A stretch of DNA of 64,000 bases from Hydrogenophaga intermedia (lineage in GTDB: Bacteria; Pseudomonadota; Gammaproteobacteria; Burkholderiales; Burkholderiaceae_C): NCBI RefSeq assembly GCF_023715105.1, contig NZ_JAMBNO010000002.1, positions 248,001-312,000 on the forward strand, written 5' to 3'. Position 1 is the first letter of the stretch, and the number at the start of each line of letters is the position of its first letter. Below, in pieces: positions 43,525 to 52,321 of the stretch. The notes under the pieces are model-generated. The model did not search any database. It was not told where the DNA came from and worked only from the letters and a program-made list of their open reading frames with translations. Made by a program: the position numbers and the translations under genes.

Positions 43525-44250
43525 ATGAGCGCCATCGCCCTGCCCCACCCACACACACCGTGTGCGACACCGTGTTCCACACCGTGGGCCCTGCCCTGGC
43601 GCATGCCGCGCGGGATACCGTGGACGCGCCCGCTGGAACTGCGCATCGACGTCGACCTGCCCGCCGACCTGCTGGCGGCCGACCTGCGCCGCCTGCATCA
43701 GCGCCTGCGCACACCGGGCGACGCGCTGCACGAAAGCGCCACCCTGCCCGTGCACCTGCCGGGCCTGGTGCTGCGCCACCGCGTGGCCGACGGCGAGCAC
43801 TACGTCTACGTCGAAGACCGCGGCCTCAACCGCCTGGCCGGCTTCGTCGTGTTCAACCGCCTCATCGAACTGAACCGCCGCGCCGACCGCGTGCTGCGCA
43901 GCCCGCACACCCGCATCGCCCCCGAATACCGCCGCCACGGCATCGCCACCGCGGTCTACCGCTGGGCGCTCGGCCAGGGCATGTGCCTCATCAGCGGCCC
44001 CCGCCAATCCCCCGCCGCGCACGCGCTGTGGCACAGATTGGCGCAACACCACCCGCTGCACTACGTGCACCTGAAAGACAAACGCCTTACCCACCTGGGC
44101 CCGCATGTGGCCGACGAGGTGCTGGAGGACTTTCACACCCGGATGGTGTTGTGGGGGGTTGGGTGGGATGAGGGGAGGTTCATCGAGCAGACGGGTTGTG
44201 GAGGCAAGGCCACAACGCTTGAATACATCGCCCTACGGCGTTGCGACTAA
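43525..44250 (+). CDS. GNAT-family N-acetyltransferase
   Basis: A 241-residue protein. The acetyl-CoA-binding motif A reads RIAPEYRRHGIATAVYRWAL (RRHGIA as the Q/RxxGxA loop) around residue 135. The first 40 residues are low complexity with repeats of HTPCATPCSTPWALP type. The substrate is unknown. The ATG overlaps the predicted ancestral stop of the beta-helix gene. Its TAA overlaps by 4 nt the stop of the convergent helicase gene. Confidence 0.8.
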   Translation: MSAIALPHPHTPCATPCSTPWALPWRMPRGIPWTRPLELRIDVDLPADLLAADLRRLHQRLRTPGDALHESATLPVHLPGLVLRHRVADGEHYVYVEDRGLNRLAGFVVFNRLIELNRRADRVLRSPHTRIAPEYRRHGIATAVYRWALGQGMCLISGPRQSPAAHALWHRLAQHHPLHYVHLKDKRLTHLGPHVADEVLEDFHTRMVLWGVGWDEGRFIEQTGCGGKATTLEYIALRRCD

Positions 44251-46232
44251 TCGAGGGTTGGGAGACCAATCGACCGCAGATAGGAATACGTTTCGTCGTA
44301 AAAATTCTCGGCTCGAGTAGGGTCATGCCCACTGCCCATCGGGACCACAAGCGCCATGCCTTGACGAGCACGGGTCAAGAGAACGCGATACGCATTCTTC
44401 AGGTACGCCTGTCGATCTGGTTTCCTGACCCGTTGCCAACGACTTCCAACGAACGACCAGTGATCCCACACTGAACCAGACTTGCGAAAGTCGGCATCCC
44501 ATACCACGCACGCCCAATCAAGCTCTAAACCCTGTACTTGGAACTCCGTGGCAGCATCTTCCAAGTAGTAGGACGACCGAACATCTTCTTTGGGACCCAA
44601 GAACCAGTGCACTGGGTCGATAGGCACCCGAATGTCGATGGCATGCGGTTTCAGCCGTTGAGCTTGCGAAGACACGATCATCCCAAACCGCTCATTACCC
44701 CTAGCCCGCTTCTTGACCCATGCTTTGGCTGCATCAAGGTCTCGCGTCAGAACGATGGGATAGCGTGGCAGCAACTCATGCAACGTGCCTCGCGCCTTGT
44801 CCTCTTCTAAGTCAAGGACAAACTTGACCCAATCGGAAACTCGCTCGGCGCGAAACGAGCGCATAGATACATCCAAATGCAGCGAATCATTTAGATGGAC
44901 CCGTTCACGGCCGCTCAGCGCACGCAGGGCTGCGCCCGACCCGTACTCAGAATCATGCAAACGAGGTGAAAGATGGATTTCCCAGTTCGGATACCGCGAT
45001 TGAAGCGCTTCGATCCATTCGGATATTCCCGCCTCCCCTGTATTGATCTCTTGCCCACCACCCACGAGACAAAGAACCACCGCCCAGTCTGAATGACGAT
45101 CCATACAAGACAACAAGTACTCGGGCTCAGACATTTGAAAGTCAGGGTGCCCCTTCTTTCGCGCCATGAAAGCTACGGTTTGTTCACGATTCCACGCGCG
45201 TTGGGCTTCGTCAAAAATCGCCACGTGCTCGGGCGGAGGACCAGGATCAAGGAGACAGTCATCGCGAAAATGATGAACGTTCTGAATAAATGTCTCGACC
45301 TGACGTCGCGCAGCACCCTTGGTGAGGATTCCTCCTTCTCGGCGAGCACGTTGAACCCGATCCTGCGCTAAAGCCTCAGTCAGGATGGCGACCAAAGGAC
45401 CGTTCCCAGAAAGGAATACGCTGTGCAACGAACTCGCAGCATCCATGTGCTGCGCAGCGACATCAAGGCCAACCAGAGTTTTTCCAGCCCCGGGAACTCC
45501 GGTCAACAGACAGATTGCCTTACGTCCGACTTCTTGCGCTCCGGCAATGACCTCGTTCAAGTACTGTGATGTTCGCGTCAAGTTCGATGCGCCGGCATCG
45601 CTTCGTGAGATATCAGACACGGCGTGACCGCCATAGAGCGCACGCGCCGCTTCAACAATCGTTGGGGTGGGACTGTAGCGACCAGCTCCCCATGCGAGGC
45701 CATCAATGCACTGACTGGCATTTTCCGCTGTTAGCCTATGAAGTAGAAGGCCCAGCTGACCCCTCCCAATTCGCACAGGCTCGTAAACGCCGTCATGCGC
45801 AGGGGTGGTCAACGCCAGATCGACCGATTCAGCTTGTGTAGCGATCAGCACGGGGACCAAAGGTATGGCGTGCGAGGGCTCATGAAAGTTCTTCAAGTCC
45901 AGCGCGTAGTCCCAAACTTGATCGATCGCGCGTCGATGAAATTCCTTCTCGCCGGCCTTGAACTCAACAACAAGGACAACATGGTTGATGACCAAGACGA
46001 CATCAACTCGACGGCCGATGCGCGGCAACACGAACTCGAAAAACACGTGGCCTTGCCCGCCGTACGGCACCAGAGCCATCTGCAGCACCGCTACCTGTTC
46101 TTGCCAGGCGCGCAACTGGGTAGGTTCAACAGCGCCGCCACTGCGGCTCGCCAACATTCCGCAAATTGCATCAGCGGATGTATTGAGAAACGCGTCAATC
46201 GTTGCGTGGTAGTGGGCGCGGTGCAAAGTCAT
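44247..46232 (-). CDS. Putative nuclease-helicase, DUF2075-like, candidate defence protein
   Basis: A 661-residue protein. The N-terminal 100 residues fit a PD-(D/E)xK nuclease: RIGRRVDVVL with D77 and VVLVVEFKAG with E90 and K92. A superfamily 1 helicase-like core follows: Walker A LLTGVPGAGKT (245-252), Walker B VAIFDEAQRAW (337-347), GGGQEINTGE as motif III, FQVQGLELDW near motif V and YRVLLTRARQGM as motif VI. This is the DUF2075 group. Base composition is clearly lower in GC than its neighbours and codons are mixed, a sign of recent transfer. It stands alone on the minus strand. A role against phage or in DNA repair is inferred from related families. Confidence 0.8.
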   Translation of the reverse strand: MTLHRAHYHATIDAFLNTSADAICGMLASRSGGAVEPTQLRAWQEQVAVLQMALVPYGGQGHVFFEFVLPRIGRRVDVVLVINHVVLVVEFKAGEKEFHRRAIDQVWDYALDLKNFHEPSHAIPLVPVLIATQAESVDLALTTPAHDGVYEPVRIGRGQLGLLLHRLTAENASQCIDGLAWGAGRYSPTPTIVEAARALYGGHAVSDISRSDAGASNLTRTSQYLNEVIAGAQEVGRKAICLLTGVPGAGKTLVGLDVAAQHMDAASSLHSVFLSGNGPLVAILTEALAQDRVQRARREGGILTKGAARRQVETFIQNVHHFRDDCLLDPGPPPEHVAIFDEAQRAWNREQTVAFMARKKGHPDFQMSEPEYLLSCMDRHSDWAVVLCLVGGGQEINTGEAGISEWIEALQSRYPNWEIHLSPRLHDSEYGSGAALRALSGRERVHLNDSLHLDVSMRSFRAERVSDWVKFVLDLEEDKARGTLHELLPRYPIVLTRDLDAAKAWVKKRARGNERFGMIVSSQAQRLKPHAIDIRVPIDPVHWFLGPKEDVRSSYYLEDAATEFQVQGLELDWACVVWDADFRKSGSVWDHWSFVGSRWQRVRKPDRQAYLKNAYRVLLTRARQGMALVVPMGSGHDPTRAENFYDETYSYLRSIGLPTLD

Positions 46233-46341
46233 CGGATGAAGAGGTGTTCGCTCGCGGTGTCAGGGCAAAAACGCTCGTGATGAATGCGCATTTTCACTGT
46301 CAAAAGGTCCGACCACCTAAAACACGAAGCTGATCACTCTC

Positions 46342-47913
46342 TCACCCCAGGATCCGCGTCTGCGACTGCTCCCGCATGTACTGCGGCAGGTAATGGAACG
46401 ACGCCAGCGCTTTCCCCGTGCTGCCTGAGCCCTTCCAGCCCCCGAAGGGTTGATAGCCGGGCCAGGCGCCGGTGGTGGCGCCCAGGGGGCGGTTGACGTA
46501 GGTGACGCCGGCTTCGATGTGGTCAAGGAACCAGTCAACTTCGTCTTCCGCACCGAAGAAGCCGGCGGTGAGGCCGAAGGTGCTGGCATTGGCTTCGGCC
46601 ATGGCGTGTTCGGCGTTGTCCACGCGGCCGATCATCACCAGCGGGGCGAACATTTCGCGCTGCCACAGCGGGTGGTTCAACGGGGCTTCGGCGATCACGG
46701 GTTCGCAGTAGAAGCCGCGCGCGGCGTCGGGCGGCAGCGGGCCGCTGGCGACGATGCGCGCGCCATCGCTGTGTTCCAGCAGGGCGCGGCATTCGGCGTG
46801 GCGCGCTTGCGCGGCGGGGGTGGCCACGGGGCCGGTGTACGTGGCTTCGAGCTGCGGGTTGCCGATGGCGAGCTTGGCCACCGCGGCCTGCAGTTTCTCG
46901 ATGAGCGCGTCGGCCACGCGGCGGTCGACGTACACGCGCGAGAGCGCCGAGCACTTCTGGCCCGACATGCCGAAGGCCGAGCGCACGATGCCTTGCGCGG
47001 CCACATCCAGGTCGGCGCGCGCGGTGACGATGGCGGCGTTCTTGCCGCCCATCTCGGCGATGCAGGGGCGCGGATACGCGCGCGCGGCCTGCGTGCGCAG
47101 GATGTGCATGCCCACCGCGTAGCTGCCGGTGAAGGTGATGCCGCCGATGTGGTCGTGCCGCATGAGCGCTTCGCCCACGTTAGCGCCGTCGCCCACGAGG
47201 GCGTTGAACACGCCGTCGGGCACTCCTGCGTCCTTCAGGCATTGCGCCAGCAGTAGGCCCGACCACGGCGTCTCCACCGAGCCCTTGAGCACCACCGTGT
47301 TGCCGGTGACGAGCGCGGCCGCGGTGGGCCCGCCGGCCAGTGCGAAGGGGTAGTTGAAGGGCGCGATCACGGCCCACACGCCGTAGGGCTTCATCACGCT
47401 GCGGTTGTGGCTCACCAGGTGGGGCAGCGGGTCGTCGGGCAGCTTGTGGTCGTAGCCGTTGTTCTCTTCCATCTGCTGCGCGTAGATGTCGAAGAAAGCG
47501 CTCACCTCGGCCACCTCGCCCAGGGCTTCCATGCGCGTCTTGCCCACCTCCAGCGAGACGATGGCGGCCATGTCGTAGAGGCGCTCGTCCACCAGGCGGG
47601 CGGCGCGGCGTAGCAGGGCGACACGTTCCTGCCAGGGCGTGCGGCGCCACGCGGGCCAGGCGCGGCGCGCGGCGGCCACGGCCAGTTCCACGTCGGTCAC
47701 CGAGGCCTGGGCAAAACGGCCCAGCCGTTCGCGCGTGTCGGCGGGGTTGTATTTCTCGATGTGCTCGGCGCGCGGCACGAAGGCGCCGTCGATGAACAGG
47801 CCGTGGTCCTGGCCGAGTTGCCCGCGCACGCGCGCGAGCGCGGCATCGAAGCGCTCGTGCAATTCGCGCGGGGGCGCGAACATCGTGGAGTAGGTCAGTT
47901 TGAAATCGCTCAT
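46342..47913 (-). CDS. Aldehyde dehydrogenase, 1-pyrroline-5-carboxylate dehydrogenase-like
   Basis: A 523-residue NAD(P)-dependent aldehyde dehydrogenase. VIAPFNYPFALAGGPTAAAL is the cofactor region, EMGGKNAAIV holds the general-base Glu and SGQKCSALSRVYV the catalytic Cys. The overall pattern is like L-glutamate gamma-semialdehyde dehydrogenase (proline catabolism), but no proline dehydrogenase gene is close. It follows the thioesterase of the carboxylase operon by 34 nt and may be its last gene, acting on a pathway aldehyde. Confidence 0.85.
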   Translation of the reverse strand: MSDFKLTYSTMFAPPRELHERFDAALARVRGQLGQDHGLFIDGAFVPRAEHIEKYNPADTRERLGRFAQASVTDVELAVAAARRAWPAWRRTPWQERVALLRRAARLVDERLYDMAAIVSLEVGKTRMEALGEVAEVSAFFDIYAQQMEENNGYDHKLPDDPLPHLVSHNRSVMKPYGVWAVIAPFNYPFALAGGPTAAALVTGNTVVLKGSVETPWSGLLLAQCLKDAGVPDGVFNALVGDGANVGEALMRHDHIGGITFTGSYAVGMHILRTQAARAYPRPCIAEMGGKNAAIVTARADLDVAAQGIVRSAFGMSGQKCSALSRVYVDRRVADALIEKLQAAVAKLAIGNPQLEATYTGPVATPAAQARHAECRALLEHSDGARIVASGPLPPDAARGFYCEPVIAEAPLNHPLWQREMFAPLVMIGRVDNAEHAMAEANASTFGLTAGFFGAEDEVDWFLDHIEAGVTYVNRPLGATTGAWPGYQPFGGWKGSGSTGKALASFHYLPQYMREQSQTRILG

Positions 47914-47947
47914 CGGTCTTCCCCGTGGCCCGCGTTGCGCGGCCTCT

Positions 47948-48430
47948 TCAACTCACGATATACGCACCCGCCCCAGTGGAAAGGAGCTTGCCGTCGGGCC
48001 CGCGGAATTCCATGCGCGTGCTGGCCACGCGCGAGCCCAGGCGCAGCACCTCGGCGCTCAGATCAAAGTGCGTGCCGATGCCGGGGCGCAGGTAGTCGAT
48101 GCGCAGGTCGATGGTGCCGAGCTTGATGAAGCGGTGCAGGCGCTGCTCGGGCACTTCGTCCATGTGGCGCGCGCCGATGGCGGCCATGGCGGCCAGGCCG
48201 CCCATGGCGTCCAGGCTGGCGCTGATGACGCCGCCGTGGATGCGGTTGTGGGTGTACGAGCCGATGAGTTCGTGCCGCATCTCGATGCGCCCGCTCACGC
48301 GCTCGGGCGTGATGGCGGTGACCTTGAGGCCGATGACGCTGTTGAAGACGATCTTGTGCTCGAACAGCTGCGTGAGCAGTTGCACGAACTCGGGTTCGAA
48401 GGCGGTGGGCGGTACTTTGGTGGTGCTCAT
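47948..48430 (-). CDS. Hotdog-fold thioesterase (PaaI/YiiD_C type)
   Basis: A 160-residue single-hotdog protein. SYTHNRIHGGVISASLDAMG has the HGG-type active-site loop, followed by GTIDLRIDYLRPGIG. It should release free acids from CoA thioesters. The ATG at 48430 overlaps the stop of the acyl-CoA dehydrogenase gene (ATGA), so translation is coupled. Confidence 0.88.
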   Translation of the reverse strand: MSTTKVPPTAFEPEFVQLLTQLFEHKIVFNSVIGLKVTAITPERVSGRIEMRHELIGSYTHNRIHGGVISASLDAMGGLAAMAAIGARHMDEVPEQRLHRFIKLGTIDLRIDYLRPGIGTHFDLSAEVLRLGSRVASTRMEFRGPDGKLLSTGAGAYIVS

Positions 48431-49578
48431 GGGTGGCCGAATTGTCGGGCGGCGAGTTCCTTCATGATCTCCTCGGCGCCGCCGCCGATCATCATGACCT
48501 TCACCTCGCGGTAGATGCGTTCGCTGGCGGTGCCTCGCATGAAGCCCATGCCGCCGAGGATCTGCACCGCGGCGTCGGCGTTGGCCTGCATGACCTGCGT
48601 GCTGTGGTTCTTGAGCAGGCACACGTTGCCCACCCAGTCCGCGCCTTCGTCGCCGGCGTCGATGCGATCGCCCAGCGCGTCGAGCCAGTGCTGCGTGGAC
48701 GCGATGCGCATGCGCATGTCCATGAGCTTGTGGCGGATGGCCTGGTGCTCGATCAGCGCAGCGCCGAAGGTCTTGCGCTCGCGCGCCCAGGAAAGGGCCT
48801 CGTCGTGGCAGGCCTCGGCAAAGCCCAGAGCCAGCGCGCTCATGGCCAGGCGCTCGCCGTTGAAGTTGCCCATGATCATGCGAAAACCCTTGTGCTCCTC
48901 GCCGATCAGATAACGCGCGGGCACGCGAACACCGTCGAAACGCAGGTGGCCGGTGTCGCTGGCGTGCCAGCCCATCTTGTGCAGCGCGGTGCGCTCGATG
49001 CCCTTCGCGTCGCAGGGCACGGCGATGAGGCTGATGCCGCCGGCGCTGCGGTTCTGCGGATCGGTGCGCACCGCGAGCGTGATCCAGTCGCAGCGCACGC
49101 CGGAGGTGATGAAGGTCTTCTCGCCGTGGATCACGTAGTCGCCGCCGTCGCGGCGCGCGGTGGTGCGCAGGCTGGCCACATCGCTGCCGCCACCGGGTTC
49201 GGTGATGCCCAGCGCCGCGATCTGCTCGCCGCGCAGCACCGGCGCGATGATCTCGGCCTGCAGTTCGGGCGCACCGTGCTTCAGGATGGGCGGCAGGCCG
49301 ATGTTGTGGCTGAACAGGCTGGCCAGCAGGCCGCCGCTGGCGGTGCGCCGCGCCAGCAACTGCGACACCGCGTTGCGCGCACGCCAGGGCACGGGCGTGC
49401 CGCCCAGGTGCTCGGGGTAGCCCAGGCCAAGCAGGCCGATGGCTGCGGCCTGGCGGTACACGTCGCGGGGGAAACCGGCCTGTGCGTCCCAGTCGTTCAC
49501 GTGTGGCACGAGGGCTTCGCGCGCAAAGCGCGCCACCGTGTCGAGCAGGGCCGTGGTGTCTTGCGGCGTCCAGTTCAT
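48427..49578 (-). CDS. Acyl-CoA dehydrogenase
   Basis: A 383-residue flavoenzyme that forms the alpha-beta double bond in acyl-CoAs. Motifs ALGITEPGGGSDVASLRTTA (FAD contact), YVIHGEKTFITSG and the C-terminal ILGGMGFMRGTASERIYREV. A Glu in the usual base region is in IGGGAEEIMKELAARQ. It differs from the second acyl-CoA dehydrogenase of the operon at 52318. Overlaps both neighbours by 4 nt. Confidence 0.92.
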   Translation of the reverse strand: MNWTPQDTTALLDTVARFAREALVPHVNDWDAQAGFPRDVYRQAAAIGLLGLGYPEHLGGTPVPWRARNAVSQLLARRTASGGLLASLFSHNIGLPPILKHGAPELQAEIIAPVLRGEQIAALGITEPGGGSDVASLRTTARRDGGDYVIHGEKTFITSGVRCDWITLAVRTDPQNRSAGGISLIAVPCDAKGIERTALHKMGWHASDTGHLRFDGVRVPARYLIGEEHKGFRMIMGNFNGERLAMSALALGFAEACHDEALSWARERKTFGAALIEHQAIRHKLMDMRMRIASTQHWLDALGDRIDAGDEGADWVGNVCLLKNHSTQVMQANADAAVQILGGMGFMRGTASERIYREVKVMMIGGGAEEIMKELAARQFGHP

Positions 49579-51512
49579 GCGGGGCTTTCTTCGGCGAAGG
49601 TGATGAGCAACTGCCCGGGCGCCACCTGCTGGCCCGCGCCCACCGGTACCGTGGCCACCACACCGTGGCGCGGCGCGGCAATCTGGTGCTCGATCTTCAT
49701 GCTCTCGATGGCGAGCAGCGCATCGCCCTTGGCCACGCGCGCGCCGGCTTGCGTGTGCACGGCCACCAGCTTGCCGTTGAAGGGTGCGCGCAGCTCACGC
49801 GCAGCGCTGCCGCCGTCGGCGCGCTCGCGCGGGGCAAAGCCCAGGTCGTGCAAGGCCAGGGTGTGCGCGCCGCCCTCGGCTTGCACCTGAACCTGCCAAG
49901 TGCCTTCGCCCACCGCGCAGGTGTGCACCGTGTGGGTGAGGCCGTCGATCGTGACGCGGCCGGGCTGCACAACCGCCTCGTGCACACGCTCACCCTGCGT
50001 GATGCGCAGCGCGCCCTGCCCCACTTCAAGCACCGCGAGATCGAGCACCGCATCGCCATGCCGCCAGCGCAGCGGGCGCGCAAACGGGCACGGCAGGGCA
50101 CTGGCGGCACCGGCCGGGCAGGCAGCGGCCAGCACGCCGGCCAGCAGCGCCGTGGCGGGCGGCGCCAGCGCGGCGCGCACGGCATCACCGTGTTCGGCCA
50201 GAAACGGGATCAACGCCTCACCTGCACCGAACACCGGATGGCGCAAGCAGGCCGCGAGGAACGCGCAGTTGGTAGGCAGGCCCAGCAGCACGGTGGCGTC
50301 GAGCGCGTGCGCCAGTTGCGCGATGGCTTGCGCACGCGTGGGCGCGTGGGCGATGAGCTTGCCGAGCATGGCGTCGTAGTGCGGCGTGACCACACTGCCG
50401 GGTTCGATGGCGTGGTCGAAGCGCAGGCCCGCGTGCAGCGGCGGTTCGACGAAGGCGCGCACGGTGCCGGTGTGGGGGGTGAAGTGCTCGTCTTCGGCGC
50501 ACAGGCGCACCTCGATGGCATGGCCCTGCAGGTGCACCTGCTCCTGCGTCAGCGGCAGCGGCTCGCCGCGCGCCACGAGGATTTGCCATTCCACCAGGTC
50601 CAGGCCGGTGAGCATTTCGGTCACCGGGTGTTCCACCTGCAGGCGGGTGTTCATCTCCATGAGATAGAACGCCTCGCCATCCAGCAGGAACTCCACCGTG
50701 CCCGCGCCCTGGTAGCCCGCGGCCTGCGCCAGCGCCACCGCGGCGGCGCCCAGGCTTTCGCGCAACGCGGGCGTCACGGCCGGGCTCGGCGCTTCTTCAA
50801 TGATCTTCTGGTGCCGCCGCTGCACCGAACAATCGCGCTCGCCCAGGTGGATGCCGTGGCCGTGCGCGTCGCAGAACACCTGCACTTCCACGTGGCGCGG
50901 GCGCGCCACGGCGCGCTCGACCAGCAGGTCGGCGTTGCCGAAGCTGGATTGCGCCTCGGCGCGCGCGCTGGCCAGCGCGGCGCTCAGTTGCGCAGCGTCG
51001 GCCACCAGGCGCATGCCACGCCCGCCGCCACCGGCCACGGCCTTCACCATCACCGGGTAGCCGACGCGCTGCGCCTCGGCGGCGAAGGTGGCGTCGCTCT
51101 GGTCGCTGCCGAAGTAACCCGGCAGCACCGGCACGCCGTGTTGCTGCGCCAGCGCCTTGGCGGCCGACTTGCTGCCCAGCGCGTGGATCGCCGCGGGCGG
51201 CGGGCCGACCCAGGTGAGGCCGGCGTCGAGTACCGCCTGCGCGAAGTCGGCGTTCTCGCTCAGGAAGCCGTAACCAGGGTGCACCGCGTCGGCGCCGCTG
51301 GCCCGCGCGGCGGCGATGAGTTTGTCGATGCGCAGGTAGGACTCGGCCGAACTCACGCCGCCCAGCGCCACCGCCGTGGTGGCCTCGCGCACGTGCAGCG
51401 CGTGTGCGTCGGGCTCGCTGTAGACCGCCACCGTGGCGATGCCCATGCGCTGCGCGGTGCGGATGACCCGGCGCGCGATCTCGCCACGGTTGGCGATCAG
51501 CAGTGTCTTCAT
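49575..51512 (-). CDS. Biotin-dependent acyl-CoA carboxylase alpha subunit, AtuF-like
   Basis: A 645-residue protein with biotin carboxylase and biotin carrier parts. It begins MKTLLIANRGEIARRVIRTA, has VKAVAGGGGRGMRLV (ATP grasp), GERDCSVQRRHQKIIEEAP and EMNTRLQVEHPVTE, and ends with the biotinyl domain ELRAPFNGKLVA and IESMKIEH, where the Lys carries biotin. Partner is the carboxyltransferase encoded at 53532. Order and neighbours match geranyl-CoA carboxylase alpha; methylcrotonyl-CoA carboxylase is the main alternative. Confidence 0.88.
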   Translation of the reverse strand: MKTLLIANRGEIARRVIRTAQRMGIATVAVYSEPDAHALHVREATTAVALGGVSSAESYLRIDKLIAAARASGADAVHPGYGFLSENADFAQAVLDAGLTWVGPPPAAIHALGSKSAAKALAQQHGVPVLPGYFGSDQSDATFAAEAQRVGYPVMVKAVAGGGGRGMRLVADAAQLSAALASARAEAQSSFGNADLLVERAVARPRHVEVQVFCDAHGHGIHLGERDCSVQRRHQKIIEEAPSPAVTPALRESLGAAAVALAQAAGYQGAGTVEFLLDGEAFYLMEMNTRLQVEHPVTEMLTGLDLVEWQILVARGEPLPLTQEQVHLQGHAIEVRLCAEDEHFTPHTGTVRAFVEPPLHAGLRFDHAIEPGSVVTPHYDAMLGKLIAHAPTRAQAIAQLAHALDATVLLGLPTNCAFLAACLRHPVFGAGEALIPFLAEHGDAVRAALAPPATALLAGVLAAACPAGAASALPCPFARPLRWRHGDAVLDLAVLEVGQGALRITQGERVHEAVVQPGRVTIDGLTHTVHTCAVGEGTWQVQVQAEGGAHTLALHDLGFAPRERADGGSAARELRAPFNGKLVAVHTQAGARVAKGDALLAIESMKIEHQIAAPRHGVVATVPVGAGQQVAPGQLLITFAEESPA

Positions 51513-52321
51513 GCCTTGTCCACCCACGGCGCGGGTTGCTTCTTCGCGAACGCGGCAAGGCCGGCCGCGGCCTCGGGCCCGCGCAGCGCGGCGGCAAAGG
51601 CGATCGCCGCTTCGTCGCGCAGGTCGGGCACATCGGTGCGCAGGCGTTGCAGCAGCTGCTTGGTGGCGGCCACGGCGCCGGGCGCGGCGCGGTTGAGCGC
51701 CTGCGTGGCCTCGGCCACGGCACTCTCCAGCGCGTCGTCGGCCACCACGCGGTTCACCAGGCCCGCGGCCTGCGCATCGCGTGCGCCCCAGCGCACGCCA
51801 CTCAGCAGGCACTGGCGCGCGGTGGCGTCGCCCAGGCGCTGCCACACGAAGGGCGCGATCTGCGCCGGCGGCAGGCCCAGCGTGACCTCGGGCGTGGCAA
51901 AGCTCGCGCGCTCGGTGGCCAGCACCACGTCGGCGCAGCACACCAGGCCGAAGCCGCCACCCATGGCGGGCCCGTCCACCGCACACAGCAGCCATTGCGG
52001 CAGCGCAGCCAGCGCGTGCAACAGGTCGCCGTAGGCGCGGTTCATGCCGATCACCGGGTCGGTTTCGCCGGGCTGCAAAGCTTGGCCGATGATGTGCGCG
52101 AAGTTGCCCAGGCTGCCGCCAGCGCAGAAGGCGCCACCCGCGCCGGTGAGCACCACGCCGCGCAAGGTGGCGTCTCCCTGCGCGCGCAGGCACGCCGCGT
52201 ACAACGCCACCACCATGGCATCACTCAGCGCGTTGCGCGAAGCCGGGTCGTTGAGCGTCCAGCGCTCCACGGCGCCGTCGCGTTCGATGATCAGCGCGTT
52301 GTTCATCGCACCGGCCGTCAT
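51509..52321 (-). CDS. Enoyl-CoA hydratase, isohexenylglutaconyl-CoA hydratase (AtuE)-like
   Basis: A 270-residue crotonase. LTGAGGAFCAGGSLGNF is the oxyanion hole, GPAMGGGFGLVCCADVVLAT the first catalytic region and FATPEVTLGLPPAQIAPFVW the second, with the Glu of PEV. The last string is what I associate with AtuE. It would hydrate the carboxylated terpenoid acyl-CoA. ATG at 52321 overlaps the preceding dehydrogenase stop; another ATG is five codons in. Confidence 0.8.
   Translation of the reverse strand: MTAGAMNNALIIERDGAVERWTLNDPASRNALSDAMVVALYAACLRAQGDATLRGVVLTGAGGAFCAGGSLGNFAHIIGQALQPGETDPVIGMNRAYGDLLHALAALPQWLLCAVDGPAMGGGFGLVCCADVVLATERASFATPEVTLGLPPAQIAPFVWQRLGDATARQCLLSGVRWGARDAQAAGLVNRVVADDALESAVAEATQALNRAAPGAVAATKQLLQRLRTDVPDLRDEAAIAFAAALRGPEAAAGLAAFAKKQPAPWVDKA

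Noticed and set aside
41280-43646. Open frame of about 790 codons on the minus strand opposite the Usp-like and beta-helix genes
   Set aside because: The plus-strand genes have ribosome-binding sites, Usp and hexapeptide patterns and tight spacing. The minus frame only mirrors the repeats.
49482-52034. Open frame of about 850 codons on the plus strand opposite the biotin carboxylase gene
   Set aside because: The opposite strand carries a complete biotin carboxylase with all motifs; this is a composition artefact.
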